Shown: positions 43,054-54,980 of the stretch, piece by piece
How positions within the stretch are numbered: the first letter of the stretch is position 1
Layout: every line of letters begins with the position of its first letter
Source: Kingdonia uniflora
Taxonomy: Eukaryota > Streptophyta > Magnoliopsida > Ranunculales > Circaeasteraceae
Assembly (NCBI GenBank): GCA_014058105.1
Contig: JACGCM010000155.1
Location: 930,001-994,000, forward strand
DNA: 64,000 bases
Reading direction: 5' to 3'
Translations under genes and position numbers: made by a program
Notes under the pieces: model-generated
What the model was told of the DNA's origin: nothing
The model's input: the letters and a program-made list of their open reading frames with translations, nothing else
Database searches by the model: none

Positions 43054-44174
43054 GAATGATACGACATAGAATATAGAAGATGTTTGGATAAAAACAACTC
43101 CCTAACAATCAACATGAGCAAATAGATACATAGATATAGAAGGGAGATGCCTTTATTGATTTGAATGGAAAAATTATAGTTTACGACCCTTATGAGGCTA
43201 TATATAGAAGGCTACTAACTCTTCAAAATTCTCCCATATAACCCAAGGTTTATGGGCAGGGTTAGGAGTCGGTGGGGACAATCGAAACCAAGGTAGGGTC
43301 CTTACCAGAATTGTTCCTAGCACTCCCCCATGGGGGTCCCTATATAAATGTGACTTGCTTCATTTTCACCTAACATAGCTCCATAGGCAAAACCTAGGGC
43401 TGGCCCTAGGTTATAAGGGGGCTAACCTGAGGTCCTAAAGTGGGGACCACCAAGGGGATTTTTTTCTCAATAAAAGGCAATAAAATAACAAAAAATGGTG
43501 AAGAATGAACATCTCAACTTTGAGTAACTCGGCTCAATTTAAGCACCCAAGCAACTCTAAGTTTATGAAAGTTTTGGAACACGTTTTATATAACATTTTA
43601 CAATTTGGGGCCCTCTAATAGACAATTAGAGAAACAAATGTTTTGTCTAAATTGTTGATTTAATAGTAAAATTGCGGTCAATGATTAAAGATAAAGTGGG
43701 GTCGGAGAAATCAGAAATACTGATGAATTTGAAGGAAACAAATGAATGTACCAAAAACTGAAAAACAATATCTTTTTCTTTAAGAAGAAGTGATTTAGGG
43801 TTTGGGAATGAGCGTAGCAAATCCAATTTATATGCAAATATTTCCCAAAGAGTGAAGAAAAAATTATTTTGTTTAATTTTGTAATTTTGAAGTAAAATTA
43901 ATGTCAATGATCAAAGATAAATGCAGCGTTGGAGAAATAAGAGAGACATACATATTAAATCCATGAAAATAATTGTACCTAGTACTGGATTTTTTTGGAG
44001 ACAACTTACTTCTTTGTTTAGATAAAATTACTTCACAGCCTCTGAAGTTTGAGCTCGAATGATACTAATCCCCAAACTAAAATTGAATGATTAAATTTGT
44101 TTCACCTAATTTCTTTGGTTTTGATGTTTAGAGCGGTGTGCGCAATGTAAGTCATAGGTGAGAAATTGGTATAA

Positions 44175-44594
44175 GAGCATCTCCAGTAGTTGAGATTTTG
44201 AATGTAGGTTGGGCTATTTTGTGATCCCATACTCAAAAGCCATATTTTTTTCCTTTTAATAGTCAAAAAATTGGGTGTGAGTTGTTGTGTTGGCAGTTTC
44301 AGAGCCCAACCGGGTGTGGGGAGCTCGCATTAAAAAAAATGGGTGTGAGGAGTTTAAATCACAGTGTAGACTAAATTACACCGCGTAGATTAAATAATTT
44401 TTATTAGTGTGAGAGGAGATGAATAATTGTAGCGGCGTAATAAACTCTGCTGCAGACTAAAATTTTATTTTCATTAAATAAAGACCTGCCACATCAGTAC
44501 CAAGTACTAGAAGACTTAGAGTGTGGGTTGGGTTTTTTGGCTCTCACTTATGAACCAGGTATACCCAACCCATACCTAACTGCTAGAGATGCCC
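44175..44594. mobile_element. Tourist-like MITE copy in unit 5
   Basis: 420 bp. Ends GAGCATCTCCAGTAGTTGAG and AACTGCTAGAGATGCCC. Confidence 0.78.
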
Positions 44595-44888
44595 TAAATA
44601 TGAGATAGAGATTATAGAAGATGTAAGGGTAAAAACACTTCCCTAGCAATCAATATGAACAAATGCCCACATATATAGAGAAGGGAAATGCCATTATTGA
44701 TATGAACTTGAAGAGTTACAGCTTATTACCCTTAGGGGGCTATATATAGAAGGTTACAAACTCTTTAAAATTTGCCCATTAAACCAAGGTTGATGGGCTA
44801 GGTTAGGAGTCAGTGGGGACACTCCAAACCAAGTTCGAGTCCTTAGAAGGCTTTTTCCTAGCAATCCCTCTTTTTTTTTTTTTTGTGT

Positions 44889-44915
44889 GGGGGGGGGGGG
44901 GGGGGGGGGGGGGGG
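44889..44915. repeat. 27-bp G homopolymer, longest of the unit-end G hotspot
   Basis: Lies at the fixed position near the end of unit 5, between CCTAGCA...CCC and TATCTAGATGACT. Equivalent sites hold a C run at about 37820-37837, G runs at about 39374-39388, 40493-40504, 56458-56471 and 60607-60622, and only 5-6 G in the other units. Additional isolated G runs occur at about 3235-3252 and 6570-6580, outside the array. Confidence 0.9.
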
Positions 44916-45523
44916 TATCTAGATGACTCTTGCCTCTTCTTCACATTACAAAATCCCATAGGTAAATCCTGGGGCTGGCCCTATGTTTTAAGGGGCATAA
45001 GCTGAGGTCCTAAATTGGGGCCCGTTAAGGGAATTTTTTTCCTATTAGAAAGGTAATATAATGGAAAAACAATGGTAAATAATTAACATCTCAACTTTGA
45101 GTCCTCTAATAGACAATCAGAGAAAAAACATATTTTGTCCAAATTGTTAATTTGGAAGTAGAATTGCGGTCAATGATCAAAGAGAAAGTGGGGTCGTAGA
45201 AATCAAAAATATTGGCGAATTTGAATGATATAAATGAATGTACCAAAAATGAAACAAGTTTTAGAAGGCAAATTACATCCCAATTCAGCTTTTTCACCAA
45301 TTTTTTTAGGGGAAACAATATTTTTTTCTTTAAGAAGAACTAATTTTAAGGTTTTAGAATGCGCGTAGCCGACGATTTACTTGCAAAAATTTCCCAAAGA
45401 GTCTGGAAAAAATTGTTTTGTCTATTTTTGTGATTTTGACGTAAAAGAATGGTAAATGATTAGTGTTGGAGAAATCAGAGAGATATATATATTAAATTCG
45501 ACAAAATGAATGTACCTTGAACT

Positions 45524-46085
45524 TAGCTTGTGGACATATGTCACATATGTTTTTATTTGAACAAGAAATAGATGCAAACTTATGAACTAAAGGTCCTAAA
45601 GAACGAAAAGATAAATGTCCTAAGCGCCTATGCCAGAGATTTGCAGTAGTCCTTGAAATAATGGACATGGCTTTTGGGCTAGGTTCGTAGTAGTAATGCC
45701 CGTCATGGATACTACCCCGTCCAATCGTCTTCCTCGCTGACAGGTCCTGAAATACATAATAACCAGGGAAAAACATTAGGAAATAGTGATTGGTTTTTGT
45801 AATCTCACTAACAGACCTCAAGTTAAATTTAAACGAAGGAACATAGAAGACATTTTTGAGACATAAGGAATTGGAAAGAGATACAGTTTCAATATGTAAA
45901 ATGGGGGCATTAGAGCCATCAGGTAACTGGACAAAAGATGGTATATAAGATGTAGATAATGACAGAGACGAACACATGTGGTTCATTGTTCCGATATCGA
46001 TTATCCAATTACATTTTAGAGAAACTGAAAGAGCTATACTTGTAAGTCCAGAAGTGTCTGGTTTGGTATTACATGTGGCCATCAT
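45524..46085 (-). pseudogene. copia protease and pre-integrase (unit 6 element)
   Basis: CNWIIDIGTMNHMCSSLSLS, LPDGSNAPILHIETVSLSNS, LCLKNVFYVPSFKFNLRSVS, LWHRRLGHLSFRSLGPLVHK, CDICPQAKFKVHSF. The protease motif D-S/T-G-A has become D-I-G-T. The rest of pol is missing. Confidence 0.85.
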
Positions 46086-46162
46086 TGATATTGGTCTTTT
46101 GTAAGTGAATAAGCAGGTGGTGAAGACATATTTTGAGGCTTTGGTTTACCCTTAGGTGCGGG

Positions 46163-47086
46163 TTACGTTGTGTCGAGCTTGCGTGGTGGATACCCATTAA
46201 TTTTGAAGCATCGTTCTCGTGAATGTCCTTCACGATTGCGATGTGTACAAAAATATTGAGGTTTGTCGGATTGGCGGTTGCTTCCAGTAATTGGACGTGA
46301 AGGGACACCTCTATACTGTATGGAGTTGAGAGCTGCAGCTTCTGGTAGTGGAGATGCAAGAGAATGTATTTCATGTTTTTTTTTCTCTTGCCTAATAAGG
46401 GAGTACATCTTAGTAGCATTGGGAAGAGGGTCCATTAGGAGAATTTGGTTGTGTATTACACCAAAGCGGTCATGGAGACCTTGTAAGAACTCCATAGATC
46501 GATCTTGTTGGAGCCTTATAGAAATAGCTTTCCCAGTACCGCAAGTACAAGGTTGAAGTGCATGAAAAAAATTTAGTTCATCCCATAATGACTATAGTTT
46601 GGTGAAGTAGGCCGAAACTGACATATTGTCTTGTTTCAATGAGGCAATTGCTTGCTTCAATTGGTAGATCTTAGGAGCATTAGTTTGAGAGAAAAGCTCC
46701 TCAAGATTGACCCATATTTCTCTTACTGAGTTAGCATAGAGAATGTTACCACGAATCTCCGTGGAGACTGAGTTTAGTAGCCAAGAACTCACAAGATCGT
46801 TGCACCTAATCCATTGGTGCATAGATTTCGCATTTGTAGAATCGGGTTATTGGATAGAATCATTAACAAACCCAAGTTTGATTTTGGCATTCAAGGCTTT
46901 AGTAATGGCACGATGCCATGAATGGTAATTATCGCCAGAAAGAAGAGGCGTAACTAAGACAGCAGTTGGGTTATCGGAGTGATGGATGAAAAATGGATCA
47001 TTGGTATTGGGTGCTTTAGGGGCATTGATGTTGGGTGTTTCACTGTCAATCATAGAGTGATTCTCGTTCTCTCCTTCAGTAGCCAT
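46163..47086 (-). pseudogene. copia gag (unit 6 element)
   Basis: DPFFIHHSDNPTAVLVTPLL, SGDNYHSWHRAITKALNAKI, KLGFVNDSI, then a second frame MHQWIRCNDLVSSWLLNSVS ... REIWVNLEELFSQTNAPKIY, and a third MEFLQGLHDRFGVIHNQILL with PQYFCTHRNREGHSRERCFK, whose knuckle C-x4-H-x4-C has lost the first spacing (CT-H). Three frames are needed, so it is decayed. Family: Retrotran_gag_3 type. Confidence 0.85.
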
Positions 47087-47631
47087 GGTGGTAAAACAAG
47101 AAGGATAATAGGGAACTAATTGTAGAGAGGGGGAAAAAATATAAGAAGGACCTACTTGCTCTGTACCATGTAAAAATTAAGAAGCAAGTTTAGTGTTTTC
47201 CTCAATTGTATGGAGAGATCAATGTTCTCCATATTATATATAGCCAAAGAGATTACAAGATATGGCAAGTCTTTGCCCTTAGATTTAGGGAAAATATTTC
47301 TTACAAGGAATTGCATTGAATACAAAGATCTAAAATATATGTTTACCTAAAATACAAAGATCTAGATCTACCTCTAACATCAATGGTAAGTTGCTATTGT
47401 TGAAAACGTTAACATAAATCCGTGAAAATGAATGTACCTGGATCTAGAATTTTTTTAGACAAATTACTTACATGTTTAGGGAAAGTTATTTCTACAGCCT
47501 TTAAAGTTTGAGCTCCAATGATACTAATCCCCAAACTAAAACTAAAGGATAAATTAGTTTCACATAATTTCCTGTGTTTTGATGTTTAGAGCGGCGTGCG
47601 CAATGTAAGTCGTAGATGAGATACAGGCATA

Positions 47632-47717
47632 AGAACATCTTCAGCAATTGAGATTTTGAGTGTGGGTTAGGTTATTTTGTGAGCCTACACTCAAAAACCA
47701 CACTTTTCTCCTTCAAT
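47632..47717. mobile_element. Tourist-like MITE fragment in unit 6
   Basis: Only the left 86 bp (GAACATCTTCAGCAATTGAG to TTTTCTCCTTCAATGAG) remains; it is cut by a recombination join into class e sequence. Confidence 0.7.
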
Positions 47718-48439
47718 GAGATATTATTTTCATTAAGAAGAACTGATTTCAATTTTGAGAATGTGCGTAGCCGTCGATTTACTTGTAAATATTTTTCAAA
47801 GTATCAAGAAAAAATTGATTTGTCTATTTTTGTGATTTTAAAATCAAATTATGGTAAAATTAGAGAGAGATATATCTTAAATCTGAGAAAATGAATGTAC
47901 CTAGAACTGGATCTTCTTGAAGATAAATTACTTTTGTGTTTAGAGAAAATTACTTCACAACCTCTAGAGTTTGAACTCTAATGATACTACTGCATGAACT
48001 AAAACTTAAGGATTAAATTAGTTACACCTTATTTCCATGGTTTGGATGTTTAGAGTGGAGTGTGCAATGTAAGTCGTATGTAAGAAGTAAGCAGAAATAT
48101 AAGATAGAAAATCTAGAAGATGTAAGGATAAAACACTTCCCTAACAATCAATATGAATAAATACACACATATATAGAGAAGGGATATGCCATTATTGATA
48201 TGAACTTGAAGTATTAAAGTTTATAATAATTATATGGCTATATATAGAAGGCTACTAAGTCTTTAAAACTCTCCCATAAAACCTAAGGTTTATGGGTCGG
48301 GTTAGGAGAAGGTGGGGACAACCCAAACTGAGTTCTGGTCCTTAACAAACTTGTTCCGAGCACTCCCCCTTAGGGGGTGGGACCCATATCTATACGACTT
48401 GCCTCATCTTCACCTCACAAAACCCCGAAGGCAAAACCT

Positions 48440-50033
48440 AGAGCTGACCCTCAGTTTTAAGGGGCCTAAGCAGAGGTCCCAAAGTGGGCCCCGCTAAGGG
48501 GATTTTTTTCCCATTAAAAAGGCAATTAAATGAAAATACTATGGTAAAGGATGAACATCTCAACTTTGACTAACTCGGCTCAATTTTACCACCCAAACAA
48601 CTCTATGTTTTTGATTATTTTAGAGCACATTTTATAGATATTTTTACCATTTGGGACCCTCTAATAGACAATTAGAAAAAATAATGCTTTGTCTAAATTG
48701 CTGATTTTGAAGTAAAATTGTTGTCAATGATCGAAGAGAAAGTGGGGTCAGAGAAATCATAAATACTGACGAATTGGAAGGAAATAAATGAATGTACCAA
48801 AAACCAGTACAATTTTTAGAGGCCAAATTACTTCTTAATTCAGCATTTTTGGGAAAAATCTTTTTGGCGAAAACAATCTCTTTTTCTTTAAGAAGTGATT
48901 TAGGGTTTTAGAATGCGCGTAGTCGATCAAATTTACATGCAAATATTTCACAAAGAGTCAAAAATAATTGTTTGATCTAATTTTATGATTTTTGAGTAAA
49001 ATTATGGTCAAGGATCATAAATAATACAGTGTTGGTGAAATCCGAGAGAATTACATATTAAATCTGAGAAAATGAATGTACCTAAAACTGGATCTTTCTG
49101 GAGACAAATTACTTCCCTCTTTAGAGAAAATTACTGCACAACCTCTAAAGTTTGAGCTTCAATGATAATACTTCCCAAACTAAAACTAAAGGATTAAATT
49201 AGTTTCGCCTAATTTTTTTGGTTTTGATGTTTAGAATGGAGTGCGCAATGTAAGTCATAGGTTAGGCATAAGAACATCTCTAACACTTGAGATTTTGAGT
49301 GTGGGTTTGGATTTTATCTCCGCCCACACTCGAAACCCAGACTTTTCTCTTTTAAGCAATACAAAAATTAGATATGAGTTGCTGAGTTGGCAGTGTCAGA
49401 TGCCAACATGGTGTGCGGAGCTCAAACTCAAAAAATAGGGTAAGGAGTTTAAAGCACCACACATAATAAATTACATCGCGCAAATTAAATATACTTTTAT
49501 TGGTGCGGGAAAGGATGAATCATTATCGCGGAGTAAAAAAGTCCACGCAGACTAAAACATTATTTTCATTAAATAAAGATACGCTACATTAGTACCGACT
49601 ACTAAAAGAATAAGAGAGTGGGTTAGGTTTTTTGGGTCTGATCTGTGGGCTAGGTATACCCAACCCATACCCAACTGCTGGAGATGCTCTAAAGATAAGA
49701 CAAAAAATCTAGAAGATGTAAGGATAAAAACAATTTCCTAACAATCAATATGAACAAATACACACATATATAAATAAGATAGATGCCTTTATTAATATGA
49801 ACTTGAAGAGTTACTTTTACAACCCTTCTGAGGGTATATATAGAAGGCTGCTAACTCCTTAAAACTCTCCCATAAAACCCAAGGTTTATGGGCTGGATTA
49901 AGAGAAGGTGGGGAGACCCCAAACCCAGTTCTGGTCCTTACCGAAGTTGTTCCTAGCACTTCCCATTAGGAGGGTCCCTATATATATAAGACTTGCCTCA
50001 TCTTTGCCTGACAAAACCTTGTAGGCAAAACCT
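48440..50033. repeat. array unit 7, class a
   Basis: 1594 bp; MITE at 49272-49690. Confidence 0.8.
49272..49690. mobile_element. Tourist-like MITE copy in unit 7
   Basis: 419 bp. Ends GAACATCTCTAACACTTGAG and AACTGCTGGAGATGCTCT. Confidence 0.78.
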
Positions 50034-50450
50034 AGGGCCAACCTTTAGTTTCAAGGGGCCTAAGCTGAGGTCCTAAAGTGGGGCCCGCTAAGGTGAATTC
50101 TTTTCCCAATAAAAAGATAATAAAATGAAAAGAACCCAAGGTAAAGAATAAACATCTCAACTTTGAGTAACTCGGCTCAATTTAATCACCCAAGCAACTA
50201 TAAGTTTCTAAAAGCTTTAGAGCACGTTTTATAGAACATTTTATCATTTGGACTTCTCTAATAGACAATTAGATTAACACATGTTTTGTCTAAATTGTTG
50301 ATTTAAAAGTAAAATTGTGGTCAATGATTAAAGAAAAAGTGGGGTCAGAGAAATCAGAATTACTGATGAATTTAAAGGAAACAAATGAATGTACCAAAAA
50401 CTAGAACATTTTTTAGAGGCCAAATTACTTAAAATATGGAAGGATACTAA

Positions 50451-53400
50451 TGTTGGAAATTTAACGATGGGATTTGAAAGGGAAGTTTTGATTGTTGGAA
50501 TTCAAGGCTCGGTCACAATGTTTTTTTGACTAAATTTCTCCTCTTCGATTATTATCGCAAGTGCAACAGAGTTTTGTAGTAATCTTCCTTCTGGATTCAA
50601 TGAAGCCATAAATCTAGTTTATCAAGATCAAGTACCACTACTGAATCCTGATTAGGAACTCTTTGGAAAATCTCAAGTATGCCAAAACGATGAAACTTTC
50701 TCTCTGCCCAAGTTGTTAAGAATTGGATAATGATTCTTCTAACTACATACGTATTTAAAGATCAATTGGTATCTCGATCTAAAAGGTTTTTATCCATCCA
50801 ATGATCTTGATTGTTGATAATAGATGTAACCAACAACTTCCAAATCTTGACCGTATACGACCAAAAACACCTCCGAAGGATATATTCTTTGTATTTATCT
50901 ATCCAACATAAAATATATTCTTTGTATTTATCCATCTAACAATCCCCCACGATTTTCAAAATATTTTGCTATACCCCCATAATTTGAAAAATATGGTTAT
51001 TTAAAATATATAATGGTTTCACCATTGAAATGACTGCCTACGTACCCTTTTACACGATCAAGCCACCGTAGTTCTTCCGAAAAAAAGCCCAATAAAGTCG
51101 GTCCTCAATTAAACATGGCATACTCAGAGAGATAAATACATAAATGAAAGTATCTTTTGGACTTGAACTTTCACTTAGTGTAAATAATTCAAGGTATTGT
51201 CCAGGTGCTTGGTGAACAAATCTTGAACCAATGACCCTAATGGTCAATCCAGATTTATCACACATACTTATTTCTTATTGTTAAAGATTTCTTTAAACTT
51301 TGAACATTACGGCCTTGTGCAAATATCCTAATTTCATGAATGCTTTAGAAACAGTCTTGTTTTCATATGAAACGACCTTACTTCCACACTCCTATAGGTA
51401 AGTCTACTGATATAGATGATTTTATGATCTCACCTTTAAATAAAGACTTATTAAAAATTGTATAGTCATCCTCTATCATATAGGAATTTACACTAGATCC
51501 ATTTAAAAATGGGGTAGTGTTATTTCTAGTGTCACAATCACTTATCAGCTTATTTGTACCCATTAAACCTAATCTATATTTTTAAGATTTAGGTTTGGTT
51601 CCCACTGAAAATGATTTGTTACTCAATAGACCTTAACCCCATTCCTTTAGATGTATTTGATATCATCTCTCAACTTAATCCTTTTGTTAAAGGATCTGCT
51701 AAGTTCTTGTTCGATTATACATAGTCAACAGTTATTACTCCGCCTTTGACTAATTGCCTTATAGATTGATGTCTAAGACTAACATATCTGGACTTTCCAT
51801 TATAGGTCTTACTTGTTGTCCTATACAACGTTGTTTAACTGTCACAATAGATCATCACTACTGGAGTAAGTTTCTTCCATAGTGGAGTATCAATTCACAG
51901 GTTCCAAAGCCATTCAACTTCCTTGCATGCATTTGCTAATGTAATAAATTTTGCCAACATAGTTATGTCAGAAATACAAGTCTGCTTCTTGGATCCCCAA
52001 GAAATGGCAGCATCTCCTAATGTGAAAATCCTGCCAGTTGTAGACTTCGAGTTTGACTCTACATTAATCCAGCTAGCATCACTATATCCTTCTAATTTAG
52101 CAAGAAAACCTTTGAAGTATAACCCGTACTCCATTGTTCCCTTTAGGTATCTCAAAACAATTGAAACAACATTCCAATGTTCTTTACTTGGACTACTAGT
52201 GAATCTGCATATCATACCAACAACGTATGCTATGTCTGGTCTTGTGCAATGCATTGCATACATAAGACTCCCAATTACACTAGCATACTCTAGCTGGTTA
52301 TAATACCCCTCGACATTCTTCCTTAACTTAAAACTAGAATCTAATGGAATAGAAACCGGGCTATGATCCATATGACTATAACATTTTAAAATTTTCTCAA
52401 TATAGTAAGATTGAGTTCATAACAAGGAGTTTTCTTTCCTTATTATTTTAATCCCTAAAATCACATCAGCTTCCCCCAAATCCTTCATATCAAAGTGAGA
52501 TACAAGAAACTACTTAGTTTCTTTTACACATTCTAAGTTTGACCTAAATATTAGCATATCATCTATATACAAGCAAATAATTACACTAACATTATTTCCA
52601 ATCTTAGAATAAATGCACTTATCTGCATCGTTTACTCTAAAACCATTTGATAATACTATCTTATCAAAATTTTCATGCCATTGTATTGGAGCTTGCTTTA
52701 GGCTGTATAGAGACTTGATAAGTTTACATACTTTCTTTTCTTGACCAAGCAATACAAACCCTTATGGTTGCACCATATATACCTCTTCTCCCAAATCACC
52801 ATTAAGAAATGCCATTTTTTCATCCATTTGATGGATAATTAATTAGTGAATTAAAGCAAGAGATATTAAGATTCTTGTAGATAAAATCCTTTCTACTGGA
52901 GCTTATGTGTCAAAGTAATCAATGTCGTGTCTTTGTTTAAACCCTTTTGCAATCAGTCTAGCTTTGAACTTATTTATTGAACCATCGGCATTCAATTTTC
53001 TTTTAAAAATCCATTTACTTCCGATTGGTTCAAAACCAGGAGGTAAATCAACCAAAACCCAAGTTGGGTTAGACATAATTGAGTTTATTTCATTGTTGAT
53101 TGCTTCTTTCCAAAAATTGGTATCATGTGAATTATTAGTATCAGTAAATGTGTTAGGATCATCTTCATCACCAATAACAAGCTTGGTTTTGTGCCTAACA
53201 TTATTCGTATCGCCCTCTACCAAAAATGTTGTAAAGTCAGAACCAAAGGATTTCTTTGTCATTGATCTTTTAATCTATCGAGGTTCTATTTTATCTAGTT
53301 CGGGCTCTAGTTGGGTTGCAACAATATTATGCTCAAGAGACTCAACAAGAGTCTTCTTGGAAGAACAATACTTAGAATCATGAATAATAATAGTCTGTTC

Positions 53401-53723
53401 TACAATATTAGATCTAAATAAATGTTCAAAATGTTTGGCATCTATTGATTCAATAATGTCATAAGATTCGAGTTTGACAAATTTATATGCAGAACTATTC
53501 TTAGATAACCTAAAAAGGCAAACTTATATGTTTTATTTCCTAACTTAGGTCTCTTTAGGTCTGGTTTTCTTACATAAGTAAAATACCCCCACACTTTCAG
53601 ACGATTAAGATTAGATTTTCGGCTATACCACAACTCGTATGGGGTTTTATTAATCTTCTTAATAGGTACCCTATTTAAGATAAAACATACAGAAAAAATA
53701 GCCTCGCCCCACCAGTATTTGGG
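50451..53723 (-). mobile_element. truncated Ty1/copia element in the array (unit 8)
   Basis: On the minus strand: integrase C-terminal end (53723 on), reverse transcriptase, RNase H, about 900 bp of 3' sequence, polypurine tract GTGGGGGAT (about 50950) and 3' LTR 50941-50451 (491 bp, TG...CA, with an internal tandem duplication of ATATTCTTTGTATTTATC). Gag, protease, most of integrase and the 5' LTR are absent. Twenty bp of non-array sequence (50431-50450) remain beyond the LTR. Confidence 0.85.
51895..53262 (-). pseudogene. copia reverse transcriptase and RNase H (unit 8 element)
   Basis: FWKEAINNEINSIMSNPTWV, PIGSKWIFKRKLNADGSINK, FKARLIAKGFKQRHDIDYFD; then KVCKLIKSLYSLKQAPIQWH and CLYIDDMLIF (the YIDD form of the YVDD box); then YNQLEYASVIGSLMYAMHCT, RPDIAYVVGMICRF, LEGYSDASWINVESNSKSTT, GRIFTLGDAAISWGSKKQTC (RNase H). 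Frames change at 52900-52760 and 52500-52380. Confidence 0.9.
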
Positions 53724-53753
53724 TAAACAAAAGAATGTACCAAATGGGAACAA
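53442..53753 (-). pseudogene. copia integrase C-terminal part (unit 8 element)
   Basis: YWWGEAIFSVCFILNRVPIK, INKTPYELWYSRKSNLNRLK, VWGYFTYVRKPDLKRPKLGN, KTYKFAFLGY. These are the conserved end of the copia integrase core and its C-terminal domain. The first 10 or so residues of the frame are array sequence. Confidence 0.88.
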
Positions 53754-54217
53754 TTTTGAGAGGCCAAGTTACTTCCTAATTCAGCTTTTTAGGCAAACAA
53801 AATTGGAATAAATAATTTCTTTTTCTTTAAGAAGTGATTTTGGGTTTAAAAATGCGGTAGCTGATCTGATTTGCATGCAAATATTTTCCCAAAGAGTCAG
53901 GAAAAAAATGTTTTGCCTATTTTTGTGATTTTGACGTAAAATTATGGTAAATGATCAAAGATAATGCAGTATTGGAAAAATCAGATATAGATATATATTA
54001 AATCCAAGAAAATGAATGTGCCTTGAACTGTATCTTTTTGGAGACAAATTACATCCCTGCTTTGAGAAAATTACTTTCCAGCCTTTGGAGTTTGAGACCC
54101 AATGATACTACTTTCCAAACTAAAACTGCAGGATTAAATTAGTTTCACCTAATTTCCTTGGTTTTGATGTTTAGAGCGGAGTGTGCAATGTATGTCGTAC
54201 GTGAGAAATAGGCATAA

Positions 54218-54637
54218 GAACATCCCCAACAGTTGAGATTTTGAATGTGGGTTGGATTTTTTAGTCAACCCACACTCAAAACCTACACTTTTCTCCTTCC
54301 AACAGTCAAAAAATTAGGTATGCATTACAAAGTTGGATGTTTTAGAATCCAATCGGGTGTGGGGAGCTCATACTCTAAAAATGGGTTCGAGGAGTTTAAA
54401 ATACCGCGTGGGCTAAATTACACTGTGTAGATTAAATATATTTTTGCTGCTATGAGAGGAGATGAATAATTGTAGCTAAGTAAAGAAATTCACTGCGTAC
54501 TAAAACATTATTTTCATTAAATAAAGACCAACCACATCGACACCGACTTCTAGAAGAATAAGAGTGTAGATTAGGTTTTTGGGTCTGACTTGTGGGCTAG
54601 GTACACTCAACCGATACCCAACTGCTGGAGATGCTCT
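54218..54637. mobile_element. Tourist-like MITE copy in unit 8
   Basis: 420 bp. Ends GAACATCCCCAACAGTTGAG and AACTGCTGGAGATGCTCT. Confidence 0.78.
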
Positions 54638-54980
54638 AATGATACGACATAGAATATAGAAGATCTTAGGATTAAACTAGCTCCCTAATAATCAACATGA
54701 GTAAATATATACATAGATAGAAAAGGGATATGCCTTTATTGATATGAATGAAAAGAGTCACAGTTTACGACCCTTATGAGGCTATATATAGAAGGCCACT
54801 AACTCTTTAAAATTCTCCTATATAGCCCATGGTTTATGGGCAGGGTTAGGAGTCGGTGGGGACACCCGAAACCCAGTTAGAGTCCTTACCAGAATTGCTC
54901 CTAGCACTCCCCCATTGGGGGTCCCTTTATTAATATGACTTGCTTCATTTTTACTTAATAAAGCTCCATAGGCAAAACCT

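Larger units (their letters stand above)
40554..43395. repeat. array unit 4, class c, with hAT-like insertion
   Basis: Class c: TTTTGAAAATGCGCGTAGCC, GATTTGATTTTTTTGC. Its MITE (41365-43053) is split by the hAT-like element 41451-42713. Net length without it is about 1.58 kb. Confidence 0.8.
43396..44970. repeat. array unit 5, class b
   Basis: 1575 bp; MITE at 44175-44594. The G-run at its end is the longest in the window (27 G). Confidence 0.8.
45524..47379 (-). mobile_element. truncated Ty1/copia element in the array (unit 6)
   Basis: On the minus strand: 5' LTR 47379-47169 (211 bp, TG...CA), primer-binding site TGGTACAGAGC at 47168 downwards, gag and protease/pre-integrase. It is cut at about 45524 in the pre-integrase domain, just after CDICPQAKFKVHSF. 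No 3' LTR and no target duplication. Both flanks are array sequence and overlap by about 15-30 bp of the unit; 24 bp of foreign sequence follows the LTR (47380-47403). Confidence 0.85.
44971..48439. repeat. array unit 6, mosaic of class e and b with a copia remnant
   Basis: 44971-45523 is class e; a truncated copia follows (45524-47379); 47404-47717 is class b including the first 86 bp of its MITE; 47718-48439 is class e again with an empty MITE site near 48080-48110. The abrupt joins show at least two recombination events. Confidence 0.75.
50034..54980. repeat. array unit 8, class c on the right, with a truncated copia
   Basis: 50034-50430 is class a/b-like (AACAAATGAATGTACCAAAA); after the copia (50451-53723) the text is class c (AACAAAAGAATGTACC, TTTAAAAATGCGGTAGCTGA). 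About 55 bp of unit sequence is present on both sides of the copia. Confidence 0.75.
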
